Shown here one piece after another: positions 1 through 13,244 of a DNA stretch of 64,000 nucleotides. The number at the start of each line of letters is the position of its first letter. Position 1 is the stretch's first letter. The DNA is from Ochotona curzoniae (lineage: Eukaryota; Chordata; Mammalia; Lagomorpha; Ochotonidae): assembly GCF_017591425.1 (NCBI RefSeq), contig NW_024465885.1, positions 42,775,001 through 42,839,000 on the forward strand, read 5' to 3'. The position numbers and the translations under genes were made by a program. A model generated the notes under the pieces. That model worked only from the letters and a program-made list of their open reading frames with translations, did no database searches and was not told the origin of the DNA.

Positions 1-9
1 CATTTGTAG

Positions 10-350
10 GGCCCGGCGCGGTGGCGCAAGTGGTTAAAGGTCCTCGCCTAGCACGCCCGGGATCCCATATGGGCGCCGGTTCTAATCCCGGCAGCCCCGC
101 TTCCCTTCCAGCTCCCTGCCTGTGGCCTGGGAAAGCAGTCGAGGACGGCCCAAAAGCTTTGGGAACCTGCACCCGCGTGGGAGACCCAGAAGAGGCTCCT
201 GGCTTCGGATCGGCATAGTATCGGCCCGTTGCGCTCACTTGGGGAGTGAATCATCAGACGGAAGATCTTTCTCTCTGTCTCTCCTCTCTCTGTATATCCG
301 CCTTTCCAATGAAAAAATAATAAAAATAAATCTTTAAAAAAAAAAAAAAA
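10..350 (+). mobile_element. CSINE, young full-length copy
   Basis: It starts GGCCCGGCGCGGTGGCGCAAG, and the tRNA-type B-box GGTTCTAATCC is at 78-88. It ends in a poly(A) tail. CATTTGTAG at 1-9 and 352-360 is the target-site duplication. Confidence 0.93.
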
Positions 351-360
351 CCATTTGTAG

Positions 361-664
361 ATAGTGTAGTGGTTAAGGTCCTTTCCTTGAATATGCCAGG
401 ATCCCATATGGGCGCCGGTTCTAATCCCAGCAGCCCTGCTTGCCCTGCCTGTGACCTGGGATTGCAGTCGAGGACAGTCCAAACCTTTGGAACCCTGCAC
501 CCGCGTGGAGACCCGGAGGAAGCTCCTGGCTTTGGATTGGCTCAGCTCCAGCCATTGTGTGGCCGCTTGGGGAGTGAACCATCAAACGGAAGATCTTCCT
601 GTCTGTCTCTCTTCCTCTGTGTGCATCTGCCTTTCCAATAAAACATAAATTAAAAAGAAAAAAG
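361..664 (+). mobile_element. CSINE with disrupted head
   Basis: It begins inside the head (TAGTGTAGTGGTTAAGG) and runs through the typical body to an A-rich end. The first few bases are missing. The preceding CSINE probably inserted into its 5' end. Confidence 0.88.
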
Positions 665-1305
665 AAAATTCTCAACTCGAAAATCAGCCTGCTGTGAATA
701 TTTTGAGTTTTGCGTCCCATCTTGCAATTTGTCTTGGCAGGACCAGACCAAATGATTTTGTGGCCCTTGTATAGCTGGACGTTCCCCAACCCAGTAAAAG
801 GAAAAGCATTCTTGCTCACTGCGGGGTCATTGAAATGGAGCTTCCAGGTGCAGGAATGTAGAATTAACCGGATGGCTCTGGACAGCTAAAAAACCTGGAA
901 CAAATTTAAATATTACTGAGACTGAAACCTCCTCCCCCAGAACATTCGAATTTGCAGTGTTCCTTTGATCAGATGGCTCGTGTGTGGTGGGAGCAGAATC
1001 CTTGTACCTGGATGTGTCGGATTCTCTCTGCTGGAATGACCCAGCCCGCCTGTCACTTCTCCACCCCCACCCTCCAGTAACTTCAGACATGGGTGTGGGC
1101 ACAAGCGCCTAGAGAGGGCTTTCTTCCAGTGCAGACCGCAGGACCCTTCCCAGGGCTTTCTGAGTCAGTCTGCAGGGGGACCCAGGAACAGGTATTTCTA
1201 ACAAACTGCGGTACCCCGAGGACCACCTGTTGGGATCCAATGTCGTAGTCCAACCACCAGGAAGCTTTGTTCTCCAACATGAGGGAGTTCAAAATCTTCA
1301 TCATA

Positions 1306-1435
1306 GGGCCTGGCGTGATGGCTCAGTGGCTAAATCCTCGCCTTGCGTGTGCCAGGATCCCATATGGGCGCCGGTCCATGCCCCAGCTGCTCCACTTCCT
1401 ATCCAACTTGCTGCTCCTTACCTGCAGGAAAAGAC
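1306..1435 (+). mobile_element. CSINE, 3'-truncated
   Basis: Head and tRNA-related part (GGGCCTGGCGTGATGGCTCAG through CCATATGGGCGCCGG), then breaks off after about 130 bp. Confidence 0.85.
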
Positions 1436-1582
1436 CACCCTCTTCAGGTGTGAGTGTGGATATTAGAGTCCAGTCTGAGGCCGCCAGAAGTGAACAGGAA
1501 ATGAATCCTTTGTTCTTTATTTTTGCCCTTTGGCTCAACTTCCTCGGATCCTGCTCAGATATTGGATTTTTTTTCCCAAAGA

Positions 1583-1890
1583 ATTATTAATTTTTTTGAA
1601 AGGCAGAGTTACAGAGAGAAGGAAAGAGAAAGAGAGAGACCTTTTTTCTGTTGGTTCACTTCCCAAATGACCACAATGGTTGGAATTGAGCTGATCTGAA
1701 ACCAGAAGCCAGAAGCTTCTTCCAGATCTCTCAAGTGGGTGCAGGAGCCCAAGTTCCTGGGCCATTCTCTGCTGCTTTTCTAGGTCCTAAGTAGGAAGCT
1801 GGATTGAAAGTGCAGCAACCAGGACTTGAACCAGTACCCTTATGGGATTTTGGTGCTGCAGGCAGAGGATTAGCCTGACCTTGTTGCATG
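1583..1890 (-). mobile_element. CSINE, older antisense copy
   Basis: It starts with the inverted tail TTTTTTTGAAAGGCAGAGTT and carries diverged body landmarks. The distal end is poorly defined. Confidence 0.75.
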
Positions 1891-4364
1891 ATGTACTAAG
1901 GCTCTGGGGTGTGAAGGTCGCAGGTCCAGCTTGCACATCAATAACATGCTGGCCCTGGAAGAGCAGGTGTTCCGGAGCCAGTGGGCAGACACTGTGGACA
2001 GTGGCCTTGGAAGCCCATCCTCACTGCCCTGTATGACATGGGGCAGCCTTGAGAGGTTGGGGACCACTCAGTGTCCCCTAAGATCTTTTTGTCAGAGATA
2101 CATTGCAGCTGTTGCACCTGTGTGTCCCAGGCCTCTTGGCAGAAATTCTGTGACATAGGGGCAGCCTTTGAACTTTCCAAACTCCTACCGATCTTGAGGA
2201 AGCATCCAAAGTAAGGAACATCGAATTCTGCCCCAAAACTTCGAAGTGCATCGTGGCCCCATTGCTTCTGGGACCCATCATCACTCCTGTTTCTCCTTCC
2301 TTCCTCCTGCCCCCTATGGGCTCTCCCAGCTTCCTTTGGTCCTGTTAGTATTCCTACCGAAGGGTCCGTGCCCCAGGTTTGCCACCCAGCAATTGTCCTC
2401 CAAATAAGTGTCTGCTCTGCTTGTCTCTTCCCATTGCAAGCCTTGACTTCCTTCCCAACTCGCAAGAGCAATGCACTGGATCTCCCGCCGAGCTCTTCTG
2501 TGCCCCCATTCTGTGCTGCTTCTGTTGATGTAGGTGAGCTGCCCACTCCAGGACTCTCACTTACCCACATCTGTCTGTATCTGGAGTAGACACACACAGA
2601 AGTGATCTACTTGCCTGTGTGCTTGCCATGTTCATTCTTGTTTTCATTTCCTGGTTTACACGTTCCATTGCAGCATCCTCACATCCAACAGCCAAACATA
2701 CAGAAGCCCACTTTCTGTCCCTCTCTCTCTGTCTCTCTCTCTCACACACACACACTCACAGAGTTGTCTCTTGTGAGGAGTTCAGTCTCCCCGCTGAACT
2801 CCTCTTGTGAACACAGGTAGTATGGTCCAGCCTTTTGTTACTACCTGAGTCCTCCTCATTGCTGATAAGGGCCGTGCTTATTTGCTTGTGTGTTTCCACA
2901 AGTGTCTCTTGCCCTATGCGGCACCTATGGTGTGCAGCCTCCCTGAGCCCTCTTCTGTAACCTTGCCCAAGGAGGGCTGTCCAGCAGACTTTGGTGGCGT
3001 GGGTGTTTATATGCCTGTCTCTGCTGTGAGCTCCAGAGGCAGGATCGAGCCTCGGCGGAGGTCTGCAATTTGAGAGTGAGCTGGAGCTTAACTCACGGGC
3101 TCTGGGATGTGTCAGGGCCTGGAATGCTGTCATTCAGGGGCGCCTCCACGGCTTTGGACCTCCACGGCCTTCATTTCTGTCTGTCTCAGTAGGATTTGTT
3201 TTGACTGGAAGTCCTGTGGCATGTGTTTACAGTGCAATCCCCCTCCCCTGGGGGGTCTTTGAACACTTGGGACCTGGAGGCAGGCCGGCATTTGCATCCC
3301 TACCAGGAAATGTCTTCCAAATGATGTTAACTTGGCACGCTTGGCAACAGAAAAACCCTCCGGGAAGATGCTGCTGTCCTCTACGCCGGTGCTGGGCAGA
3401 AGCCGGGCAGCCCACCCAGAACGTTCACAACCACCATGGAGACGCCCGGGCCAGGAGCTGAGTGTCAGAGTATAAGGGCGAGAAAAAGAAACCTCTTCCC
3501 TCCCTCTGGCATGAGCAGTTTCTCTAGATCCAGGCAAAACTTCAGGGAAATTTTCTTTTGAGGGACTGAGGGGTAACTGGGCACCTAGTCTGGCTGGAAC
3601 TGGCCCTGCCTTATGGGGCAGACCCTGTGACTTTTGTTCTGGCCTCTTCTAGGTGTCACGTGCTGTATACTATGCTTGAAAAACCACATCACAGCAAGAC
3701 ACTTGTTGGCATGATCCCTAACGCTTATGAGACTCTCCGCCTGTCATTTGGTCTGGGTTTCATTTTGGTCAGCTTGGTCTCTGCTTGCCCTAGTTGGTTC
3801 TGCCTACCAGGAGCCAGAGTGTTGTAGATTTTTGTCTTCCAGATTTTGGAATTTTTGTGTGTATGTACATAATGAGGTATCTCAGGACTGGGGCCAGGAC
3901 CCAGACCTGATGTTCATTTGTGCTTCATGTTTACCTAAGCAGTGTTTTGAGGCTGCCTGGGTTTTGAGCACAACCCCTTACAGAGCCAGGGGTGGAATGT
4001 TACGCCAGTGGTGTTGTAGTGGAGCTCACAGTTACTTGGTGTGTGGGTTTTGCGTTGACGATGCTTGCTCTGTGCATCACTGAGAGAGAAGGGACACAAC
4101 TTCCTCACTTCGATCCCTCCCATCTCCTTGGTCCATTGTCCTGATCTTCTCAGTCCTACCCCCTTGACGCCTTCAAGGTGATGCTGAAAGTTCTGGAAAG
4201 ATGATGAGGCTGAGGGCCTGCTGGTGATTGCCATCAAGGTGTCTGCCCAGAGCTGTTGCCGAGCCTTTATCCTCCTGCTCCTGCTCCTCCCTCCTGCTCC
4301 CAGCCCCGGCACCTCCACTGGAGAGCCCTATTCTGGTCTCACACTTTGCTGTCTCTCCTTTCAG

Positions 4365-4492
4365 AGGTGTGAACATGTACGCCATGCTGACCGGGACCCT
4401 GCCCTTCACTGTGGAGCCTTTCAGCCTGAGGGCTTTGTACCAGAAGATGGTGGACAAAGAAATGAACCCCCTCCCCACCCAGCTCTCCACAG
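4365..4492 (+). CDS. HUNK: HUNK coding exon (likely exon 5), kinase subdomains IX-X
   Basis: 128 bp. The acceptor follows a pyrimidine tract (CTCTCCTTTCAG) and the donor is GTAACG. The exon starts with the third base of a codon and ends with the first base of a Gly codon completed by the next exon. It encodes GVNMYAMLTGTLPF and then VEPFSLRALYQKMVDKEMN, part of the C-lobe following the DVWSxG motif of subdomain IX. The first residues of that motif must lie in the exon upstream, outside the window. The CTCCTG-rich tract at about 4268-4300 lies just before the acceptor. Confidence 0.95.
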
Positions 4493-7400
4493 GTAACGCC
4501 TCTGGCTGCTCCCTCTGCATCTTTCTGTCCTGACTAGTTAGGGCCTGTTTTGAAGTGATTACAGCAAGCCCCTCGTGTCCGTGGGAGGATGTATTCCAAA
4601 GCCTTCCACTGATGCTTGCAACCCAGAGGAGTGGACATGTGCTGTGTCTTCTCCTATGCATGTCTGCCTAGGATAGAGATCCATAGCCACTGCCTAACAA
4701 AGGAGAATCCATGTAACAAAATACCTAGTAAAGGCTACTTTATGCATTACTTCTGGAATTTTCCATTGAGTGTCTTTGGTTCATGGCTGGTCACAGGTAA
4801 CTGAGACTACATGGAGTGACATCATGGGGAGGGGTGGCTAGCGCAGCAGTGGTGCCTGGCTCTCCCAGGGTTTCAAGTGTCTTTCCTGTTGTAGACACTG
4901 TGTCTCAAGAGGTGGCTGGTTTCTGCCTCTGCCCACAGCTACTCTTTCTACCCCACCTGCCACCTGCATGCTTACCTGTCCCATGATCACCCCCAATCCC
5001 TAACTTCCTCCTTCCTGCTTCTGGCCTGGACACAGCCCAGGGCGCTCTTGTGTTCTCCACTTGAAAAATAATTGCAGGCTTGATTGTCTGGGGACTTGGG
5101 CTGTTGCAGTGTTGACTTGGAGAAGCTTGGTGTAGAATCACATGTCTATTATGTCTTCTCTGGTCAACTTACTGGGAAGAAATGCTAGTTGCATTCAGCT
5201 GAGGCCTGTTCTTGGTTTGTTGAGTTTTTGAGCATGTTGAGAAGGTTTTAAATACAACAGTGGTTCGGTGGCTTCATCACACTGAATTCTCAGCTGTGTT
5301 TGTAAAAGTTCTCTTGAACTTAAGCTGGCTCCTATTTCAGTAAACAGTTTGAATTAGGGTTTGGGTTTCACAGCCAGTGGATTAGTACAATTTGATCTTT
5401 GGTTTGCAGTTCACTTTAGGTTCTTGGCCTTAGCTTGGCTTTGATAGGCATTTAATTGGTTCCTTAGAATAAACTCACTTTTACCAAGGTAAAGCTTTTG
5501 GCTAATATCTGTATCTACACACACCCACACTCACCCACCCATCCATATACACATGTGTATAGATAGATGTATATACACACATGTGCATATGTATACATAG
5601 GCATATATATATTCATATGTATTTATATATATTTAGCTTCAGTTTATGATGCTAGGCTAAACTCCAGCACTTTTTTTTTTACTACTGTTACACATTTTTC
5701 TCTTCATGTTACAAAGCATCAATGAGGCTGACCTTGAATTTGTCGGTGAGAGCCAGGCCATGCTTTCAGCTTTGTCTGGGAGGGCCACCTGCTGAGCAGG
5801 CATGCACAGTGTCCCTGGGAAGATAGGCACAGGACTCCTGCATGAGGTCCCTAGCTGGTGGAGTTGGGGATCCTGAGGATTGCAGTAGTCAGGTCTTGGA
5901 ACTTCCAGAACTACTGAAAGTGTGGGAAGCCCTGTGCAACGTGCTGCGTCCTTGGTTCACTTACTCTGTATTCCATTTCATCTAATCACTCCATGCCTGT
6001 GTGCTGTATGCCAGTAATGTGTGAGCATGTTCCAGGGGCCAGGAAGCCGAGAGAGGACAAACCTCAAGCTCTTCTTCCTTACCAAGTTGGGGCATCAGCG
6101 GACATGCGATGAGCAGATAAATGAGAGTGTGATGGTCAGTCGTATGCGTGTGATAATGGGGTAGTGAGTAAAGAACTTTAAAACAATTAAAATTTAAAAC
6201 TGTTTAAGAATCATATTGTGGCATAATTGTAAACTCACACACAGTTGCAAGGAAAAAATAGAGACCCTCAGCCAGTTTCCCCAAACAGTAGAATAATACC
6301 ACTAGATAATGAACATGGGTGAGCTCTGATGGTCTCATTCAGATGTCACAAGGTTCATGTGTGTGCTGGCATGGCTTGAGTTCTGTGCACCTGTATCGTA
6401 TGTGTGGATCTGTGTGATGTCTCCATCCATCACTCACATGCCCTGTGCGGCTGCCCCTGTGCACCTGCAGGCCACAGCCGCCTTCTCCCTCCCACTTTCC
6501 CTCTTTTCCTTGCCCCTGCCAACAGCTGCTGGGCTCCTCATCTCTGTACTTGTGGCATTTCAAGAATGCTATATCAGATGGCTCTTTGAAAAGTTGGTGG
6601 AAAATGGAATTAAAAGACAAGCTTGCTTTGGTGTGTAGAAATGCATGCCTTTGAGGCGTCTTCAGAGAGGTCACCAGAAGTGTATATTATGAAAATGCAA
6701 GGCAAGGGCTCCAATTTTCTGGTACCAAAAATAAAATTATCTCTTAATTCCAGGAACTTTATTTATTTATTTGAAAGATGGAGTGATTGAGTGAAAGAGA
6801 AAGATGGTTCTCTGGCTGATGCACTGCCCAAACAGCCACAACAGCCCCTTCTGAGTCCCCAAGGGAAGTGACAGGAACCCAAGTGTTTGGACCAGCATCC
6901 AGAACTTTCCAGGTTAGCAGGGAGCAGGAGAAGTGTGAAAGAGTCAGGACTTGGCTTAAGCACTCAGATAGGGAGCGTGGGCTGTTACTCACTGTGCCTC
7001 AGCACCCAGCCCTCTGGGCTGTTTGAAGCACTCGGTAGAAGCCAACCTTCGCAGGCTGCACTCGGTGGTTTCTCAATGGTGAAAAGAAGTGTAACTCTGA
7101 GACATGAAAGTGTGCCCTTTGAGACACTGGAAAACATTCTAAAGGCAATTCCAAGGGAGGACTATTAAAAATGCCCCCTGGGCGTGCCAGCACCCTTGGA
7201 GCCAGCAACCAGCTGACCTCACAGGGCTCCAGTTGGCACTTCTCCTTCACCCTTCAGCTCAGAAGGTGCTGCTTAAGGCTGTTCAAGTCCACATTCCTGC
7301 AGCCCGGTGCTGTCTTGACTTGCCAAGTGTGAATTGTATCTCTAGACCTGCCTTCTCAGGGAAGGAATTTAGTGTCCTGCTTGCTTGCTCACTCTCTCTC

Positions 7401-10400
7401 TCTGTCTCTCTCTCTCTCTTCCGCAGTGAAGCTGGAACAATGGAACTCTCTCTTCTCCATTCAGCCTTTAGGCCTTTAATCCAGGCATCACAGGCGATGC
7501 TGGTGGGTGGCAGGGGTTCCCAGGTGGGGATCCAGGCTGCTGACCTGGGTGGTAATCTGGCTGGGAGCTGACCTAGTACAGGAGGCCAGCTGCACTATGC
7601 GGAGCCTGAGGCATCCTTTTTGTCTCTAGCCTGAGTGGCACCTGCGGTGCCTGGGATGCCTTGTGTGTAAACTCTGCACATCCCACTGGCTGTATCTATC
7701 TGACCACCGCTTTGAGCCCCGATGACACCATCCATGCACAACTGAAAATGCTAGGAACCAGAATTGCTGTTGTTGAGTGACCGTGTGTAGTTGCTTTCCG
7801 TGTTGTAGTTACACAGCCCAGCGAAGGAGCCACGGTCACTCCCGACTTCCCTCCGAGGACTCTGGGTCTGAGTCTGTGAAACTAGAATCTCCCAGTGTAC
7901 TGGGCACTTCTGACCCTTTCCTTGTTTTGTTGAGTATAAAAGGTGACCTCGCGCTCTAAGGCTTGGGATATTTGCTCTTGTACCTGTGACTGAAAAGTCA
8001 TGGGTAATGTCAGCGTCATGGAAAGAGGCCACTTTTACTGTGTTCGTGAACACGCATCTTTATTCACTTGATTCTCAGTCCTACTTGTAATGATCACATC
8101 AGCTCTATCCTAATACAAAGGAATCATTATTATACTCAGTTTGCGGTGGGAATTTCTTCCATAGAGTCAGTCCTCTCTTGAGTCGGCTGTGGGGGACCCT
8201 TCGGTTCTTTCTGCTAGATGGCTTCCCCTGCTACATGCTGGGACTTGCACATGGCAGGGGGGCAGAATGCCTCCCCGGCTGAGGAATTCCTCACTCTCAG
8301 CTTCTGCTCTCATGCCTGGGAGCGACAGCCTGTCTGGTGCACTGAACAAGGTTGTTCCACATGAGCCAGGCTGCATGCCCCGGATGCACCCCTGGGATGC
8401 TGAAGGAAGACCGTAGGCCTTGACCCAGGGCGGCTAGGGACTTCCCCGAAAGCCCAATTGAATCAAAGAGTTCCTTAACCCAGGAGACGATGAGGAAGCA
8501 GCTTTGAGTGAGGCTAACTTCCAAGTCCAAGGGCTCCATCTTGTCACCTGTGCATGCAGTGATCCGGTGCTCAGCCATGACATTCCAGGGCTCAGGAAGG
8601 ACAGGGGTTTGCACTGCAGGACCGTGGACACGTGTTCATGGCCCCAGAGGTCAACCTGGTTCTGAAGGCGGAAAGGGTTAGTTTGGAAGGCAACATGCCA
8701 CCATATCATGCTCAGCGTGCCTCACCTCACCCCTTTTCTCTCAGAGATTCAGTGTTTGCGGGGCCGTTCCACAAACTCCGGAGAGTTCTTATGATGTCCT
8801 CAGAGTGCCTTTTGGTGAGCGATGCTATGTTTGTGACGTCTAAAGACCATAAAATTTTCCAGGAGAGAGCTGAACTAAAATTACTTGTGTTCCTTAGCAG
8901 TTTGTGGAGACGTGGAGCACTTGGTTGTGAAAATAGAGCAGAAATGTGCCTTTGGTTTGTCTCCCACTCTCCTGGCTAATTGACCTCTGAAAAGCCCCCT
9001 GGGCGGGGGTGCCAGAGTGGCCTGCAGGTCCTTCGTGTCGCAAGTCACCCAGCAAGAACAGGTGACTCATGGTCAGCACATTAGGCCGGTGGGCTTGGTG
9101 ATTAGCCTGGGGCCCCCTGGGCGCCTCTCTGCTTTACAGGGTCTGGGGAGGAAGTGGGTGGCTATGGAGAATGACTTGGACAGAGGGAACCAAGAACAGG
9201 ACAGCCCTGGCTTCCGGTGTCTGTGAGGGACCCAAGGTGAAAGCCAATCTTTCTTTTGGCCCCCTAAATGTCCCTAGGTAAGATCCAGTGACTGCAAAGC
9301 ACAGATTTTGCAGGAAAGAAAATAGCTTCCAAAAAGAGGAGGCTCTTTTTCTGGAGGTCTGTTTGGTTTCAGGCCTCTGGGAGGGCATTCCAGGCAAGTT
9401 TTATTTGGAGATCCAGCCACGGAGCTTACAGTGCTAAACATACCTCGTGACTGGGACAGCTTCTGCATGTGTATTTTTATCCACTTCATTTGTTGTCATT
9501 TTTAAACAATTTTTTCATCTATTTCAAAAGCAGAGAGAGAGAGATGTATCTGTTGGTTTACTCCTCAGATGGCCAGGGCTGGGCCAGACCAAAGCTGCGA
9601 CCTCAGAACTCAATGCAGGCATCCCACAGGGCTGACAGAGACCCTGAGTGCTTGAGCGGGCACCTGCTGCTGTCTCCCAGAGTGTGCAGGAACAGGAAGC
9701 TGGAACTGAGAGCGGAACCCAGGCACTCGGGTTTGGGATGTTCGTGTCCCAGGCTGTGTCTCAACTTTGGTATCAAATACCTGCCCCTAACCTTAATGTG
9801 GAGCGACCTGCTCCTGACCCCAGTTACTGCATGCAAACCCACCCAGTTAGAGTTCCTTGGTGGCATAACCTAGCCGAAGGTAGTTTCTCTCTCTCTCTTT
9901 TTTTAAGATTTATTTTTATTTTTTTTTTATTGGAAAGGCGGATATACAGAGAGGAGAGACAGAGAGGAAGATCTTCCATCCGATGATTCACTCCCCAAGT
10001 GAGCGCAACGGCCGATGCTATGCCGGTCTGAAGCCAGGAGCCTCTTCCGGGTCTCCCACGCGGGTGCAGGTTCCCAAAGCTTTGGGCCGTCCTTGACTGC
10101 TTTCCCAGGCCACAGGCAGGGAGCTGGAAGGGAAGCGGGGCCGCCGAGATAGAATCGGCTCCCATATGGGATCCCAGGTGTGCAAGGTGAGGACCTTAAC
10201 CACTTGCGCCACCGTGCTGGGCCCGAAGGTAGTTTCTCTTAAGTTGGTTCTGGCATCAAAACTGGCTTCTGTTTGGATGGCCTTGCTGGCATCCTCCTGC
10301 AGAGGACGGGGCTGACAGAAGGCCTATCTTGCTTTAAAGAACGATATTAAAGTGACAACTTAAAGCCTGCAGAAAGTGAAGATTTTTTCTTTATGGTTTT

Positions 10401-13210
10401 CCTCACTATGCCAGATTTTTAGCAAATTGAAAAACAGCTTTGGAGAGAGCGATAGAAACATTGGGCACCATGCAGCATCTGATTATTTTTCAGGATTTAT
10501 TGTGTGGTATATTGGAAATTGGATATCCTGCACAAAACTACATAAAAGATTTTCGATGGCGGAGACATTGCATGAATGTGCTGTGAAATGAGGAGTAAAC
10601 AGAAGAGTTCATGGTGCCATGTGCAACTCGGACAGGCTGTCTGCATTTTGAAGGACCCCCTGGCACGGTGTCCATGTGTGTGTGTGTGTCCGTGTGTGTG
10701 TGTGTGTGTGGACTCACGCTGAGCAGGTGTGCAGCCTGTGGCCTGCCTGCATGTGATACAAATATTTTACCCCCATATGCTGTTGTCTGAATTGTTACAA
10801 TCGCCAAATGCAAATGTTCTGTTTCAAGGTGAACAGGTTTCCTACCTCTGGTTGATATCTTTCTCTCTCTCTGACTTATTTATTTTTACTGCAAAGGAAG
10901 ATTTTCAGAGAGGAGAGACGGAGAGAAAGAGCTTCCATCTGCTAGTTCACTCCCCAGATGGCTGCAACAGGCAGAGCTGAGTTGAAGCCAGGAGCCTTTT
11001 CCGGGTTTCCCACAGGGATGCTGGGGCCTACCGGCTGCTTTCCCAGGCTACAAGCAGGGAATGGGACAGGAAGTGGAGCACCGAGGGCATGAACTAGTGC
11101 CCATATGGGATCCTGGCACTTGCAGGGGGCGGATTAACCTGTGGAGCCATTGTGCCAGATCCTGGTGCTTGAGTTGATAGCAGGTATACTGTAAATGTTT
11201 GCTCATGAAAGAAGACCCAGGAGGTTTTAAAAAAATTTATATATGTATATTGCCTGAAATAGAAGGAAAGGGTTACAAGGATTTTTTAGTTTTCCCTATA
11301 GCATCTCACATCCTCTCCTTCTATATCAACTCCAGCAGGACTGATATGACCACAACATCCTTATAAATCAGGCAAGCATTCTCCGCATACACTGTGTCCA
11401 GGGGGCACCAAAGCTAGGACCTGGCAGACGACACACAGTAGGGATGTGTGGCTTCTTTAGGGTACTTAGTACATAATCTAGGAGCTTAAAATGTGAGTCC
11501 TGATCCCCAACAAGAACAGGTGACTCATGGTCAGCACATTAGGCCGGTGGGCTTGGTGATTAGCCTGGGGCCCGCTGGGCGCCTCTCTGCTTTACAGGGT
11601 CTGGGGAGGAAGTGGGTGGCCATGGAGAATGACTTGGACAGAGGGAACCAAGAACAGGACAGCCCCGGCTTCCGGTGTTTGTGGGGGACCCATGGTGAAA
11701 GCCAATTAGGAGGTACGGTTTCCAAGCCTGCCCCCTCTGGCCTTTCCTGAGGGGTTAGCAGCTGTCAGTCCTTGAGAAGAAGCACCTGCTGTGAGCTTTC
11801 TTTCCTCTCTCCAAGCCCAGGACCAGAGCATCTCTGTGGTTCACCACCCACAGTAAGGAAAACCACACAGGTTGTATTGTGGTTCACAGGGCTTGGGCTG
11901 ATCCAAAGCAGTTCTTGTTTCAACATGAGGTGATGGTGTTGCTTAGACTGAAATGCTTCAACTCTTTGGACCTGTAAACAGAGGAGGAAATGGGGTTTTT
12001 TGTTTGTTTTTTAGATTTATTTATTTTAATTGTAAAGTCAGATATACAGAGAGGAGGAGAAACAAAGAGGAAGATTCCCTGTCTGATGGCTTACTCCTCA
12101 GGTGGCTGCAGTGGATGGAACTGAGCTGATCCAAAGCCTGGAGCCAGGAGACTCCTCCAGGTCTCCCACGTGGGTACAGGATCCTAAGGCCCTGGGCCGT
12201 CCCCGACTGCCCTCCTAAGCCATAAGCAAGGAGCTGGATGGGAAGCAGGGCTGCTGGGACCAGAACCGGCGCCCATATGGGATCCTGACATGTGCAAGGC
12301 GAGGACTTTAGCCACTAGGATACTGCACTGGGCCCAGAAATGGGGTTTTAAACCCCCACCTGACTGCTTTAGCCAGGCTATGTCCCAGAGAGTTCAAGGG
12401 TGGGTCAGAAGGGACAGAGAGTGGCTGCCCTGGGTGTCCCTGTGTCCAACCTGCTATGTGCTCTTGGCCCGATGTCTTCCAGGCGCCATCAATTTTCTGC
12501 GCTCGCTCCTGGAACCGGATCCTGTGAAGAGGCCCAATATTCAACAAGCACTGGCCAATCGCTGGCTCAATGAGAATTACACAGGCAAAGTGCCCTGCAC
12601 CATCACCTATCCCAACAGGTAAGAGGGACGCTCTCCCAGGCCGGCGGGGCTCATGCTGTGGGCGGGCACCTTTGTTCCTCAAGGAAGCTGGGCAAGATTC
12701 CAGGGAAAGCCATGCCTTCTCTCAGCTGCCTCTTGTGTTGCAGTGTGGACGGGGCCTCCCCAGGTGGCAGTGCAGTGGGGTGCCCGACAGCAGGGAGTGG
12801 AGGCCAAAATCTAGGCCACACCCTGGGCGTGCCTTGCTTTGAGGGGCTCCTCCGAGTTTATGGGAAGGGACTATGAAAACAAGCTGTGGCCAGTGTGTGC
12901 GTGCGTGTGTGTGCGCACGCCTGTGCTTACATGCATGTATGTGTTCATACATATGTCTATACATACAAACACCACATGTCATGTATGTGTCTATTTCTGT
13001 GAAGTATATTTGTGTGCAGGTTGGTGAATTTGTGTGTGCCTGCATTTACATGTATGTGTGTTTGTGTCTTGGTATATGTTTGTGAGTATATGTGTTTGTG
13101 CATGTGATAGCATATATCAGGGTTTGCCTGTGTTGATGTGTTTTTTGGTGTGTGAATTTGTGTGTCTGTGTATGTCTGTATTTGTAAATGTGTCTGTGTG
13201 TCTTGGGTAT

Positions 13211-13244
<34 letters not shown>

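Larger units (their letters stand above)
1..4364 (+). other. HUNK: HUNK intron upstream of first visible exon (partial)
   Basis: Non-coding. It contains two adjacent sense CSINEs (10-350, 361-664), a 3'-truncated sense CSINE (1306-1435) and an old antisense CSINE (1583-1890). The stretch 1891-4364 appears single-copy apart from a CT/CA microsatellite near 2713-2760. No conserved ORF is seen. Confidence 0.85.
4493..12482 (+). other. HUNK: HUNK intron (about 8.0 kb)
   Basis: It holds a Tigger-like remnant right after the donor (4562-4822), a CA/TA microsatellite (5512-5640), an old L1M-like piece (about 6185-6300), five antisense CSINEs and a 196-bp segment present twice (9053-9248 and 11511-11706). 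The stretches 4823-5510, 7013-9050, 10240-10870 and 11163-11510 otherwise show nothing I can name. Confidence 0.85.

Noticed and set aside
10..100. tRNA gene, because A- and B-box-like motifs are visible
   Set aside because: These belong to the tRNA-derived head of a CSINE; no tRNA cloverleaf or mature 3' end follows.
1938..2597. 219-codon minus-strand ORF
   Set aside because: Intronic, unrelated to any family I know, and no codon signal such as consistent third-position bias.
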